A DNA stretch of 64,000 nucleotides from Tritrichomonas musculus (lineage: Eukaryota; Parabasalia; Tritrichomonadida; Tritrichomonadidae). A program made the position numbers and the translations under genes. Location: contig JAPFFF010000009.1 of the NCBI GenBank assembly GCA_039105265.1, forward strand, positions 1,426,001-1,490,000. Reading direction: 5' to 3'. The notes beneath the pieces were generated by a model. That model did not search any database. It was not told the origin of the DNA and saw nothing but the letters and a program-made list of their open reading frames with translations. This document shows, piece by piece, positions 51,101 to 58,810 of the stretch. Every line of letters starts with the position of its first letter. Positions within the stretch are counted from its first letter, which is position 1.

Positions 51101-54100
51101 ATCAGCAGCAGACGAGCAGCAACTCTCGTCTTTCTTCTCCTTTCACGTCTTCGATGACACTCAAGGTTCATCCATCGAGTGGCAGTAATTGGTCGCAAAA
51201 CAGCAAGTCCACATCAAGCGGCCTTCTGACTCCGTCAGCCAGTCCGTCAGTTCAAAAGTTGTCTCCAGCGACAATGGCATTGCACAGAGCTGCAGGAATT
51301 TCGCCAATGAGGATCATTGCACAGCAGAACCAAGCCCAACAGACACCGGGACGTTTTACAAGCATGATTTCTAAAGGAATGAACAGAAACTTGCCACCTT
51401 CGCTTCCTTTCACAGAAGAAGAACACTCGAGCTACCCGCAGTCAATGAAGTACCAACAAAGGACCGTGTCAATTGCAAGCACTACTCCTCAGCAATACCC
51501 AGCAACACCGCAGGCAGAGATACGAACAAACAACGCTTTAATGAGACAGCCACAAAGTAAGCCGAAATCGAAGCAATTCAAGCCGCCCAAGCAAATCAAC
51601 AACAACCTCAATCAAATTGCAGAGAAACAAGCAGTAGCATCATCATCGGCACAATCAAAGCGTGATGAGAAGCCATTTTTCGAGCTTGATAAAGTTCTTC
51701 GAATTGATCCAAATCAAGACCAACAGACGCCTGAAACTTCGCCTATAAAGAACAAGTACATTGAGCGATACACATTGAATAAATATGGATTGATTTATGG
51801 AGTTCCAAAGCATAATGATCAGCCATTTCTTCCCAAAGATGCTGAGAATTACAGGTTCGAAGATGGAAGAGGAAGTGCTGATATGTTCGTCTCTTTGGTT
51901 GAGTCTGGTTTTGATCTTCTTCTTCTCAAGCCGAAATGGGTAAGAAACCACTACAAATGGATAGTTTGGAAGCTGAAAAACATTGATCTTTGTTACCCAG
52001 ATCGTCCACATCTACTTTGTTATATAAATGTTTTAAATGAGCTTAAGTATCGTGCACAAGTCGAGATCCTCGATGCAAGACGAAGTTGCCTTCGATTGAT
52101 CTATGAACGTGATCATTTGAACAACGCTTGCATGGTTTTGATGGTCTCTGACATTCTTCCTCGTGAAGCAGAAGGCGACATGATTGAATTGTCAGACGGT
52201 TGGTATTCAATGGCAACACGAATTGATCCTTATTTGGCCGAACTTGTCAAAAATGGTCAAATTAAAATTGGCACAAAACTGCAAATTTGCAATGCTACAA
52301 TTGATGGTGAAACAGCATCAGAGCCACTTGAAGACAAGAAAGATACAAGACTAATAATAAGGATCAATTCTGTTAGAAGAGCACGATGGGATAAACAGTT
52401 GGGCTATCAAAAAGTTCCACTTTTTCCGGTTTCTTTGTCATCTTTGTTTCCTAAAGGAGGACCATTGCCTTTCATTGAAGTTGTCATTCAACGAAAGTAT
52501 CCATTCCTTTACAAAGAGAATATGAAACAACAAGAAGAAGCTGATAAAGATAAAAATGGTAATTCGCCTTCATTTTCAATTGTTAGGAATCAAGAACAGC
52601 AGAGTCGATATGAACAGAAGCACGAACAATCTTTGTCTGAAGCAATTGCTGGCTTGACTGATCAATGGCAAAAAGATCTTGAAGAAGAAGGAACAGATGC
52701 TTCAAATTCAAGTCCTCTTCTTGTTCAATGTTTGAAGTCATCAGATCAAGAAGCCTTTATTTCATCGATCCAAAATGAAGAAAGTAGAAAAGAGCTTCGA
52801 ACCTTGATTGAAAAACATAGACAACAATCAGATGAATTCATCAGAATGAAGGTTGATGACTACATTAGAGACAACACTTCTGAATTCACAACTTTCTTCT
52901 CTTTGCTTGTTACTGACATGTGCCCAAATAACCACAAAGATGCTGAAATTACATTTTGGAGAGCTCCACTAGATTTATATGAAGAATTGTCTGAAGGCAT
53001 GACTGTTCGAATTTATCAACTTGAAACTTCTGATACTAGAGCAGATAGACTTTCTTCTCGCGGATCTCCTCGTTTTGAACAAGTTGAGATCAAGCAATCA
53101 AAGACAATTTTTAGAAAGAGAACTTTTTTGAATACTTTTAGTGATATTTTAACTTTTTCTAATGAAATGAATCTGCCTGTTGGAACTGAATTTGACTTTG
53201 TTTGTTTGGTCTTAAAAATAGACAATGATAAACTTTATGTCTGTGATGGAACACCGATCATTGCCTCCATTGAACTTAAAGTTTCACCTGATAATAATAA
53301 TAATAGTGAGAATAGTTATGCTAAATATTCGTGTGTTTGTGTTGAGAATGCAAAATTTGTTGGTTTTGATTCTAATTCAGGTGTAGCTAATTTCTCTGCT
53401 TATGATACAACTGTCATTACACGTAAGAAGAACATTCGAAACAAGAAGGTTTTTGTTGCTTTTCAAAAATTGCAAGAATTGACGAATTTCGACTACTTAG
53501 AAGAACGAATAGATCAACTAATTCGTGGTGAATTTGTCTCTTATTCACGTCCAGCATTTTTGAACTTGAGTCCCTCGTCATTCATGTCGACAAAGAATTC
53601 ATTAGTGTGTTCAATTTGTGATTTCGACAAGATTGACTTTGTTCTATACAACTCAAGTAATGACAGCAATGACAACAGCAACAACACCAACTTGTACAAT
53701 GGAAATGACGGTGACAAAGCGAGTATAAATGATGACAAGCTTGTCTACTTTTTCGGAACACCATTCACGACTTCCAATTGGAAAAGTCGATACATTGAAA
53801 GTCATCCTGAAATTGATCGTGGATTGAACATTGTTGTCAATGTAACAGATGGAATTGGATGTCGTTTTGTGCATATAAATAAACAGAAAATTAACAGATT
53901 CTTCAAAGTTGTTGGAGTTGCTGCTAGAAAGAATCAAATGGTTGATAAAGTTGAAATGTTTTATGAAAAATATTTCAATTGCAGTTTTAATTCATCTGAA
54001 AGTTGGCTGAAAATGAAGGAACAAAGACTCGCAATGAAGGAAAAATATAAGCTTAATTTAAAGGACGTAGAGGCAATGTTGAGAGCTACTTTCTTGCACA

Positions 54101-54351
54101 TGGAATTGATTTATAATATCAATGAAAGCGTCGAATCAATGATGAAAAGTGCTGACTTGATTTTGCCTTTCGATGAGAACGAGTGGATCAGTTTCCAGAA
54201 GTTGTTGAGAGGAGTCCTCGTGGGAATTGAAATGCAGATCGAACTTTATGATGATGGAAACTTGATCGATGAACGTGTCTCTATTGTGTCAGCTATTTCT
54301 AGCCCGTCAATCGAGGATCGTGTGAGACAACTAATGGAATCGTTCATGTGA
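48112..54351 (+). CDS. BRCA2: BRCA2 homologue with a long BRC-repeat array
   Basis: 2079 residues. BRCA2 loads RAD51 onto single-stranded DNA in homologous recombination. Residues about 180-920 hold 16 nearly uniform BRC repeats of the form GFSLASGKKAPPVSEEAKRR followed by AQNLL, each with the FxxA RAD51-binding core (FSLA or FSFA). A weaker repeat starts at residue 29 and two decayed ones lie between about 75 and 165. A Ser/Pro/Gln-rich linker runs to about 1200. The C-terminal DNA-binding domain is clear: helical domain (ESGFDLLLLKPKWVRNHYKW, IVWKL), OB1 (LSDGWYSMATRIDPYLAELV, ARWDKQLGYQ, SSLFPKGGPLPFIEVVIQR), an OB2 interrupted by a shortened tower-like helical insert at about 1465-1590, OB2 end (TFWRAPLDLYEELSEGMTVR) and an OB3-like end. 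The frame is intact throughout. Confidence 0.95.
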   Translation: MSRNSKLDNSYHSSDINNKFNEMSLETEFSLASGKTLLVSKESILKAQNMFNNQTGNALEQNNFKNPIFQKIKPGLDTEIALDINEKSSPSSDESICKTQNAFSNSDDNFSEPINSQNNNLNEKRTGCGTGFSFASEKKDPSSSDNSKTQVFSFLGDSYDSFDYDEFMGNKYDETNTETIGFSLASGKKAPPISDEAKLRAQNLLCNSNVNFNQTGAAGPVGFSLASGKKAPPVSEESRRRAQNLFGNPNDSFNEQKNGVFIETKTEAPAGFSFASGKKVPPVSEESKRRAQNLLGNPNDSFNEQNSGVFIETKTAGPVGFSFASGKKVPPVSTEAKQRAQNLLGNSSDFYYGQNDSELTEPKTAAPVGFSLASGKKAPPVSDEAKRRAQNLLGNPNDSFNEPKSSEFIETKTAPTGFSFASGKKVPPVSDEAKRRAQNLLGNSNDSFNEQNSGEFIETKTTSPAGFSLASGKKPPPISEDARRRAQSLLSNDPFYESSDDEFIVSKTAAPVGFSLASGKKVPPVSEEAQRRAQNLLGNPNDSFNEPKSSEFIETKTAAPTGFSFASGKKVPPVSDEAKRRAQNLLGNSNDFYYGQNDSELTEPKTAAPVGFSLASGKKAPPVSDEAKRRAQNLLGNSNDSFNEQNSGEFIETKTTSPAGFSLASGKKPPPISEDARRRAQSLLSNDPFYESSDDEFIVSKTAAPVEFSLASGKKAPPVSEEAKRRAQNLLGNSLEESETNNQSNNAPVGFSFASGKKPPPISEDARRRAQSLLRNDPFYESSDDEFIVSKTAAPVGFSLASGKKPPPVSEEAKRRAQNLLGNSDNSNLEQDRSEFTSTAAPAGFSFASGKKAPPVSEEAKRRAQNLLNNSDNSYLEQDRSEFTSTAAPAGFSFASGKKTPPVSEEARRRAQNLLSDPNDGSFITSTTSKSKEERKFLSAHDSYEEDEDESTGIPSILSTPTPPTSQECNSFTSSSGSLHSYNSPVFPHPPSIVQNNQQQTSSNSRLSSPFTSSMTLKVHPSSGSNWSQNSKSTSSGLLTPSASPSVQKLSPATMALHRAAGISPMRIIAQQNQAQQTPGRFTSMISKGMNRNLPPSLPFTEEEHSSYPQSMKYQQRTVSIASTTPQQYPATPQAEIRTNNALMRQPQSKPKSKQFKPPKQINNNLNQIAEKQAVASSSAQSKRDEKPFFELDKVLRIDPNQDQQTPETSPIKNKYIERYTLNKYGLIYGVPKHNDQPFLPKDAENYRFEDGRGSADMFVSLVESGFDLLLLKPKWVRNHYKWIVWKLKNIDLCYPDRPHLLCYINVLNELKYRAQVEILDARRSCLRLIYERDHLNNACMVLMVSDILPREAEGDMIELSDGWYSMATRIDPYLAELVKNGQIKIGTKLQICNATIDGETASEPLEDKKDTRLIIRINSVRRARWDKQLGYQKVPLFPVSLSSLFPKGGPLPFIEVVIQRKYPFLYKENMKQQEEADKDKNGNSPSFSIVRNQEQQSRYEQKHEQSLSEAIAGLTDQWQKDLEEEGTDASNSSPLLVQCLKSSDQEAFISSIQNEESRKELRTLIEKHRQQSDEFIRMKVDDYIRDNTSEFTTFFSLLVTDMCPNNHKDAEITFWRAPLDLYEELSEGMTVRIYQLETSDTRADRLSSRGSPRFEQVEIKQSKTIFRKRTFLNTFSDILTFSNEMNLPVGTEFDFVCLVLKIDNDKLYVCDGTPIIASIELKVSPDNNNNSENSYAKYSCVCVENAKFVGFDSNSGVANFSAYDTTVITRKKNIRNKKVFVAFQKLQELTNFDYLEERIDQLIRGEFVSYSRPAFLNLSPSSFMSTKNSLVCSICDFDKIDFVLYNSSNDSNDNSNNTNLYNGNDGDKASINDDKLVYFFGTPFTTSNWKSRYIESHPEIDRGLNIVVNVTDGIGCRFVHINKQKINRFFKVVGVAARKNQMVDKVEMFYEKYFNCSFNSSESWLKMKEQRLAMKEKYKLNLKDVEAMLRATFLHMELIYNINESVESMMKSADLILPFDENEWISFQKLLRGVLVGIEMQIELYDDGNLIDERVSIVSAISSPSIEDRVRQLMESFM
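48640..50870 (+). repeat. BRC-repeat coding array with recent internal duplication
   Basis: Imperfect tandem DNA repeat of about 100-140 bp per unit. Two long stretches are almost identical: about 49135-49290 with 49860-50010, and about 49435-49670 with 50015-50265. In both cases the spacers are shared as well as the BRC cores. The unusually long open frames on other strands and frames here are shadows of the repeat. Confidence 0.9.
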
Positions 54352-54493
54352 TTTTATTGTTTGAATTTTATTTTATTTTTATGGTTTTTAAATAAATAGT
54401 AAATATTTGTTATTTTTATTGTTCTTTCTTTGAACCAGAGGATTAGCTTTAAAAGAGGCGAATTTTCAGTTGAATTTTCTATATGATTCAATT

Positions 54494-54521
54494 CACTTTT
54501 TGAATAATCATTCAAAAAGTG
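54494..54521. repeat. Perfect hairpin with CACTTTTTGAAT arms
   Basis: Arms CACTTTTTGAAT and ATTCAAAAAGTG (12 bp) around a 4-base loop, 143 bp after the BRCA2 stop. It shares 11 of 12 arm bases with the hairpin at 33979-34005. It overlaps the 3' end of the small ORF on the minus strand. Confidence 0.8.
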
Positions 54522-54657
54522 CCAATGTTAATTCCGCTGTAACTAGTTCATCAAATTGAAAAAATTCATTATCAGGCGAAAATGCAAAAGGTGGTGCTTG
54601 TTGTTGCTGTTGAGGTGATGGTACTGAATAAGCAAATGAGGCTTTTTGTAAGGACAT
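54508..54657 (-). CDS. Possible small protein of 49 residues
   Basis: An ATG-started ORF of 49 codons encoding MSLQKASFAYSVPSPQQQQQ, then APPFAFSPDNEFFQFDELV and ending TAELTLALFE. The composition (Q5 tract, Pro, acidic/aromatic C-terminus) and higher GC differ from random AT-rich DNA of the region. It is not a recognised family. I considered DSS1, the small BRCA2 partner, because of the neighbouring gene, but the acidic-tryptophan motifs are missing. It is either a genuine small gene or the end of a lost one. Confidence 0.35.
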   Translation of the reverse strand: MSLQKASFAYSVPSPQQQQQAPPFAFSPDNEFFQFDELVTAELTLALFE

Positions 54658-55388
54658 TCAAAATATTGTATTAGAATAATTTTTTCTTTCAATTTTTTTT
54701 ATTTTTGAGAGAATTATAAAATAAAATTTTTTCATTCTTTTTTTATTTTTACAGAGACTACATACCGCCTAGACGGCATCGAGCGAAGCTGAGTCCCCGT
54801 GGATGGCTGTAAGAATCGGTAAAATTATATATATTCTCATTCAATTATTTGAATTCCCTTACAAAAAGTCTTTCAAAGCTTGTAATATCTAATAATGAAG
54901 ACAAATATGAAAATATCCAAGAAAAAATACTCACGCAAGAAGAAATAATTAAAGAGGAAAATTTTAAGTATATCTTTATTAGATTAAATTCTTTATTATG
55001 GAAAAAATAATAAAATACTATAAATATAAGATAAAAATATTAAAGATTGATCAACTTTTAACTCTTCATCAGTTCAATAAATTGTAAACTGTTTAGTGTT
55101 ACCAATTCTTGTTTGATCAGAATAAATAAAAAAAATATTGGATATATTAAAGAAATTCACATTCATTCAAAACAAATAAAACAGAAAAATTTGGAGTTTT
55201 TGCTCATATATTTTTAGAATTAGATTCAATTAAAGGAATATCATCAAAGAAACTCAAGTGGAAAAAAAAAAAAAAAAACTCAGATGAATTAAAGAAAAAA
55301 TTCTTCATTGAAATTCTTATAAATTCCGTCAATTGAAGTGAAGAATTAATTGAAATGATCATTTATTAAGTCAAAAAATGAAAGAGTT
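54658..55388. other. Intergenic region holding the GC-rich island
   Basis: AT-rich apart from the island described separately at 54755-54823. An A18-type run occurs at about 55263-55280. No ORF is supported. Confidence 0.5.
54755..54823. ncRNA. GC-rich island, possible structured RNA or its relic
   Basis: About 63 bases with roughly 57% GC in DNA that is otherwise near 20-25% GC. It reads ACTACATACCGCCTAGACGG, CATCGAGCGAAGCTGAGTCC, then CCGTGGATGGCTGTAAGAATCGG. Short self-complementary pieces are present (GCC with GGC, AGC with GCT). CATACCGCC, GAAGCTGAG and GGATGG faintly recall 5S rRNA landmarks in the right order, but the whole is too short for a normal 120-base 5S gene. It has no tRNA T-arm. 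Nature unresolved. Confidence 0.3.
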
Positions 55389-56280
55389 TTAAAAGCCGAA
55401 GAGTTTCTTGGTTTCGTCACCTGTGTCATTTGTGATAGTCTTTGTTGTGCAACGTGCGCCATGCGTAACTTTTTTACTTTCATTGAGAGCTCCATGAGTT
55501 ACATGTTTAACAGATCAGAGTGAGTCATGCGTGCTGTGCTTTTGCATCTTCTGCAGATCCATGCGCGATGTGGCTTGTTGATCGAGGAGGCTCATGAGCA
55601 ATGCTTTTGGCATCACCGAGATCGCCTTCTGTAATGTCCTCGGCTTCACAAAAAAAGCATTTTTTTTTCATCTTCTGCATTGCCGACTTCTTTATGCGTG
55701 ATTCTTTATATTTTATCAACTGAAACATGCTTTATATTTGTAGTTTGGCCAACAACGTCATCTGCAACGCCTTCTGTTTCATTAATAATATTGTGTGCGA
55801 TGCTCCATAATGAATCTACTTGTTCTTGAACAATGCATTTGTCAGCTGCATTGTGCGTAATAGTTGTTGCTTTTCAAAACTGTTTCATGTGTGATGTGAC
55901 CTGCGTCTCCAATTGAATTAATTTGTTTTTGAAGAATGTTTCTTGTTTCGTCAAAAGCGCCATTTGTGATGTGTTCTGTTTTGCATAATGCACTGTGAGT
56001 AATCTGTTCTGTCGTTATTATTTGTTTCATAAATTATGTTTCTGATTTCATTAATTGCTCCTCATGTTGTCCCTTTTCCTGTGTTCATTCAAAAATCAGA
56101 ACAGTTGTTGACTTGCGAATGTAATTCGTAAAGATGTTCTTTTCGTAAATAATTTTGTCTTTGGAAATAAGATAGGCGTGGATATAAGAATTCAAAAAGT
56201 TTTAAGTTCGCTGCTATGAAAAATGTAAAACATATAGCCCCTAAAGCAAAAAAGATTAAAATGAATGTGAATGAAATCAT
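55389..56280 (-). pseudogene. Decayed gene for a membrane-anchored 11-residue-repeat protein
   Basis: ATG at 56280 opens a 63-residue frame with a strong membrane or signal-anchor segment (MISFTFILIFFALGAICFTF, then FIAANLKLF). Further on, in changing frames, the DNA encodes many 11-residue units: ITNGAFDETRN, IVQEQVDSLWS, IAHNIINETEG, VADDVVGQTTN, ITEGDLGDAKS, IAHGSAEDAKA, VTHGALNESKK, VTHGARCTTKT and ITNDTGDETKK, then LFGF and a stop at 55389. The consensus is roughly (I/V)-T-(H/N)-G-A-x-x-E-T-K-x, like 11-mer amphipathic repeat proteins. Several stops and frame changes interrupt it, so it is a pseudogene. I do not know the parent family. Confidence 0.65.
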
Positions 56281-56479
56281 ACAAATATAACTATACAGTT
56301 AGGTAGCAAAATAAGAAAACGTAGTAAAAATGGAAAACCCACTTTTTGAAAGGAAATTTGTTCATTATTATTTTTCTTGAGCAATTTTATTAATAATTTA
56401 TTGGAATTAGGTTATTTCAATGAATTATATTATAGAAAAATAGAAAAAAGTAATAAAAACTATTATAAAAGGAGAAAAT

Positions 56480-56505
56480 CATTAAGGTACAAATGTAATA
56501 CGTTA
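56480..56505 (+). repeat. Left 26-bp TIR of the 2.16-kb element
   Basis: Begins CATTAAGGTACAAATGTAAT and is exactly inverted at 58628-58653. A TTAA lies inside its outer end. Confidence 0.85.
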
Positions 56506-56643
56506 TTAATTTGACCTGTGAACGTTTATTATTTGAGAAGATCGCCCTCACAGAAAAAGTTAATATTTGAGGGGTCTGTTTCTGACACTTATTTTACAAT
56601 TTTATTCAATTTTGTGATATGTTATATGAAATGAGTAAATAAA

Positions 56644-56651
56644 ATTTACAT
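56644..56651 (+). repeat. Target-site duplication of 767-bp element, copy 3 (ATTTACAT)
   Basis: ATTTACAT at 56644-56651 is repeated exactly at 57419-57426. Confidence 0.9.
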
Positions 56652-57418
56652 AGGCCTTATTAAGGTATTCATTCAATTTTGTAGTATTCAAAAAGTGACA
56701 ACGAAAATACATATTTTGCGAAATATATCATTATAAATTTTAATTTTTTTTATTAAATATTCATAAAATTAATAATATCATTATATAATATATTTAAATT
56801 ATTGTATATCTTGCTAAAAGTAGAGATAATTTCATAAATAATCACTCAGCTAATCTTTTCAACCTGAGTTAAAATTTGAAAAATTGGCCATATTTTTTGA
56901 TTTTAAAAAGATTTATTTTAAAAAATCAAAAATTCCGACGCTGGGGACTTTATTTTGGATAGATTTTTTCTTTGAATACTTTACATATTTTTACTTTTCA
57001 GAAATCTTTATTTTCTCACAATTTTACAATTGTTTATATCTTACAATCTCACAATTATTTCTTAAAAAAATGCTCAATATTCTGAAGCATATAATAATTT
57101 CATAGAATTGATCTCAATTTTCTGATGATTCAAATATTTCATAAAAAATAAATTCAATTTAATAAATTAACTAAAAAATATATCTTATATTTTAAATTGG
57201 ATTTTCCTCATATTTGCTATAATATTTATACAAAACATCATTTTTTTTCTAAACTTATCAAATTGTAAAATTTTCATTCAAAAAGAAAAATTAGTTTATT
57301 TTTATATCATACGTCAATTTTACCATTATATTTAGTAAATAAATTTTTTATCATCATATATTTTATTATATTATAATATGATAAAATATACTGCTTTTGT
57401 TCAACCTTAATATGGTCT
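56652..57418 (+). mobile_element. 767-bp non-autonomous TIR element, copy 3
   Basis: Same orientation, length and, as far as I compared, sequence as 4398-5164. It has its own 8-bp duplication ATTTACAT and is nested inside the 56486-58647 element. Confidence 0.92.
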
Positions 57419-57426
57419 ATTTACAT

Positions 57427-58627
57427 TTTTTTAAATCAATTCTAGCCATTAAAGGTGTTCGAATTGCCAATCTCAAGATATTATCAACTATTTTGTCATT
57501 ATGATATGAATTCTTTATATGTAGATAGTATAAAATTTCAAATCTGAAATTTTATTAATATTTTTTCGATTAATACATAAAAGCATAATTATATAGCATA
57601 GTTAAAAATTCTATAACTTAATTACAACAATATCTTTTGAAATTAAAGTTATTTTGTCAATATATATGTATATACAAATTATAAAAATAATTATTCAAAT
57701 CTTTTTTTCACAATTTCTAAAAAAACTAAATATATGTATATATTATTTAATAATTAAAATATTGGTATTTATTAATATTGTCATTAATTAATGATAATAA
57801 TATAATTTATATACATTGTTAATATATTTTTAAATATTTATTTTATGATATATTTATGTTTTATTATTCTTTATTTTTGAAAACCAAATTTTTACTTTTG
57901 ATAAATATCTTTTTATTTTTGAGTTTATATAAAAACATAAATTTTGATTTTTATACTTTACTATAAAAAATATATGAAATATTTCATAAAATCTTAAAAT
58001 ATATAAAATTTAAATATTGAATGTGTTATTGAATTCAATAGAATTGATTCTATTGAATAGTAAAAGTTATGTTATTTATTCATATCGCCAAAATACAAAT
58101 GATACGGAAGCTTTGAATGAATGTAGATAGGTAGTTGATATAATATTAATATGTATTTATCAAAAGATTGATTAAAAATCTGGTAACTAATGAATTAATA
58201 TATTTATATAAATAAAATAGCTTAAATAAAAGAAAAAAAGCTGGTAAATACCTTGCAGAACTTTATTTATTTAATAGCAGGTGATTGATAAATAATTATA
58301 AAAAGATTTATAAACAATTATTATAAGAACGGTAATTAATCAATAAAACACAAGTAATTTGTTGCTAAAACATCAGTAGTCAAACAATAAAACATTGGAA
58401 GTTATTATATACAATTCTAGTAATTACTTTGAAATGAATCTGTAAATTCAGTGGTGGAGACTGAAAATAAATCAATTAATCATCAACAATTAAATCAATT
58501 ATGATCTATAATTAATAAATAGTATGGTTATGTATTTTAAAAGAAGCAATATTGCGATAAATAGCTTGAGAATTAAAAACAAAAATTTTTATTCAAAAAG
58601 TTGGTGTCAAAAAAAATAGCGGTTGTG
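57427..58627. other. Non-coding interior of the 2.16-kb element
   Basis: Very AT-rich DNA without ORFs. A TTCAAAAAGTTGGTGTC stretch lies near 58593, related to the recurrent CACTTTTTGAA motif. Confidence 0.5.
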
Positions 58628-58798
58628 TAACGTATTACATTTGTACCTTAATGTTGTTATATTACGTTTATTTTTGTGAAACAGCAAATTAATTAAAAAG
58701 TTAACTTTTTCAGAAGTATAACCATTTTATTTTGTCCGCATGATGAAATGATTTTTTGATGCTTTGATGCGCATCAAAGATTATTAAACAAAAGCATT

Positions 58799-58803
58799 TC
58801 ACT
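58799..58803 (+). promoter_or_regulatory. TCACT initiator 10 bp before the start codon
   Basis: TCACT matches the trichomonad initiator TCA(+1)YW, with the expected transcription start at A 58801 and a 10-base leader before ATG 58811. This is the clearest initiator in the window. Confidence 0.55.
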
Positions 58804-58810
58804 ATTATTC

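Larger units (their letters stand above)
56486..58647. mobile_element. 2.16-kb TIR element bordered by TTAA, non-autonomous
   Basis: Exact inverted repeats (26 bp including the bordering CATTAA) at 56480-56505 and 58628-58653. If the TTAA at 56482-56485 and 58648-58651 is the target duplication, the element spans 56486-58647. It carries no gene. It contains the third 767-bp element and would be about 1.39 kb without it. Its TIR (GGTACAAATG) differs from that of the 35965-41103 element, though both may use TTAA. Boundary choice is inferred. Confidence 0.65.

Noticed and set aside
54508-54657. DSS1/SEM1, partner of BRCA2
   Set aside because: The neighbouring gene made this tempting, but the acidic tryptophan motifs of DSS1 are missing.
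54755-54823. tRNA gene
   Set aside because: No GTTCRA T-arm, no acceptor-stem pairing and no CCA-adjacent end could be found.
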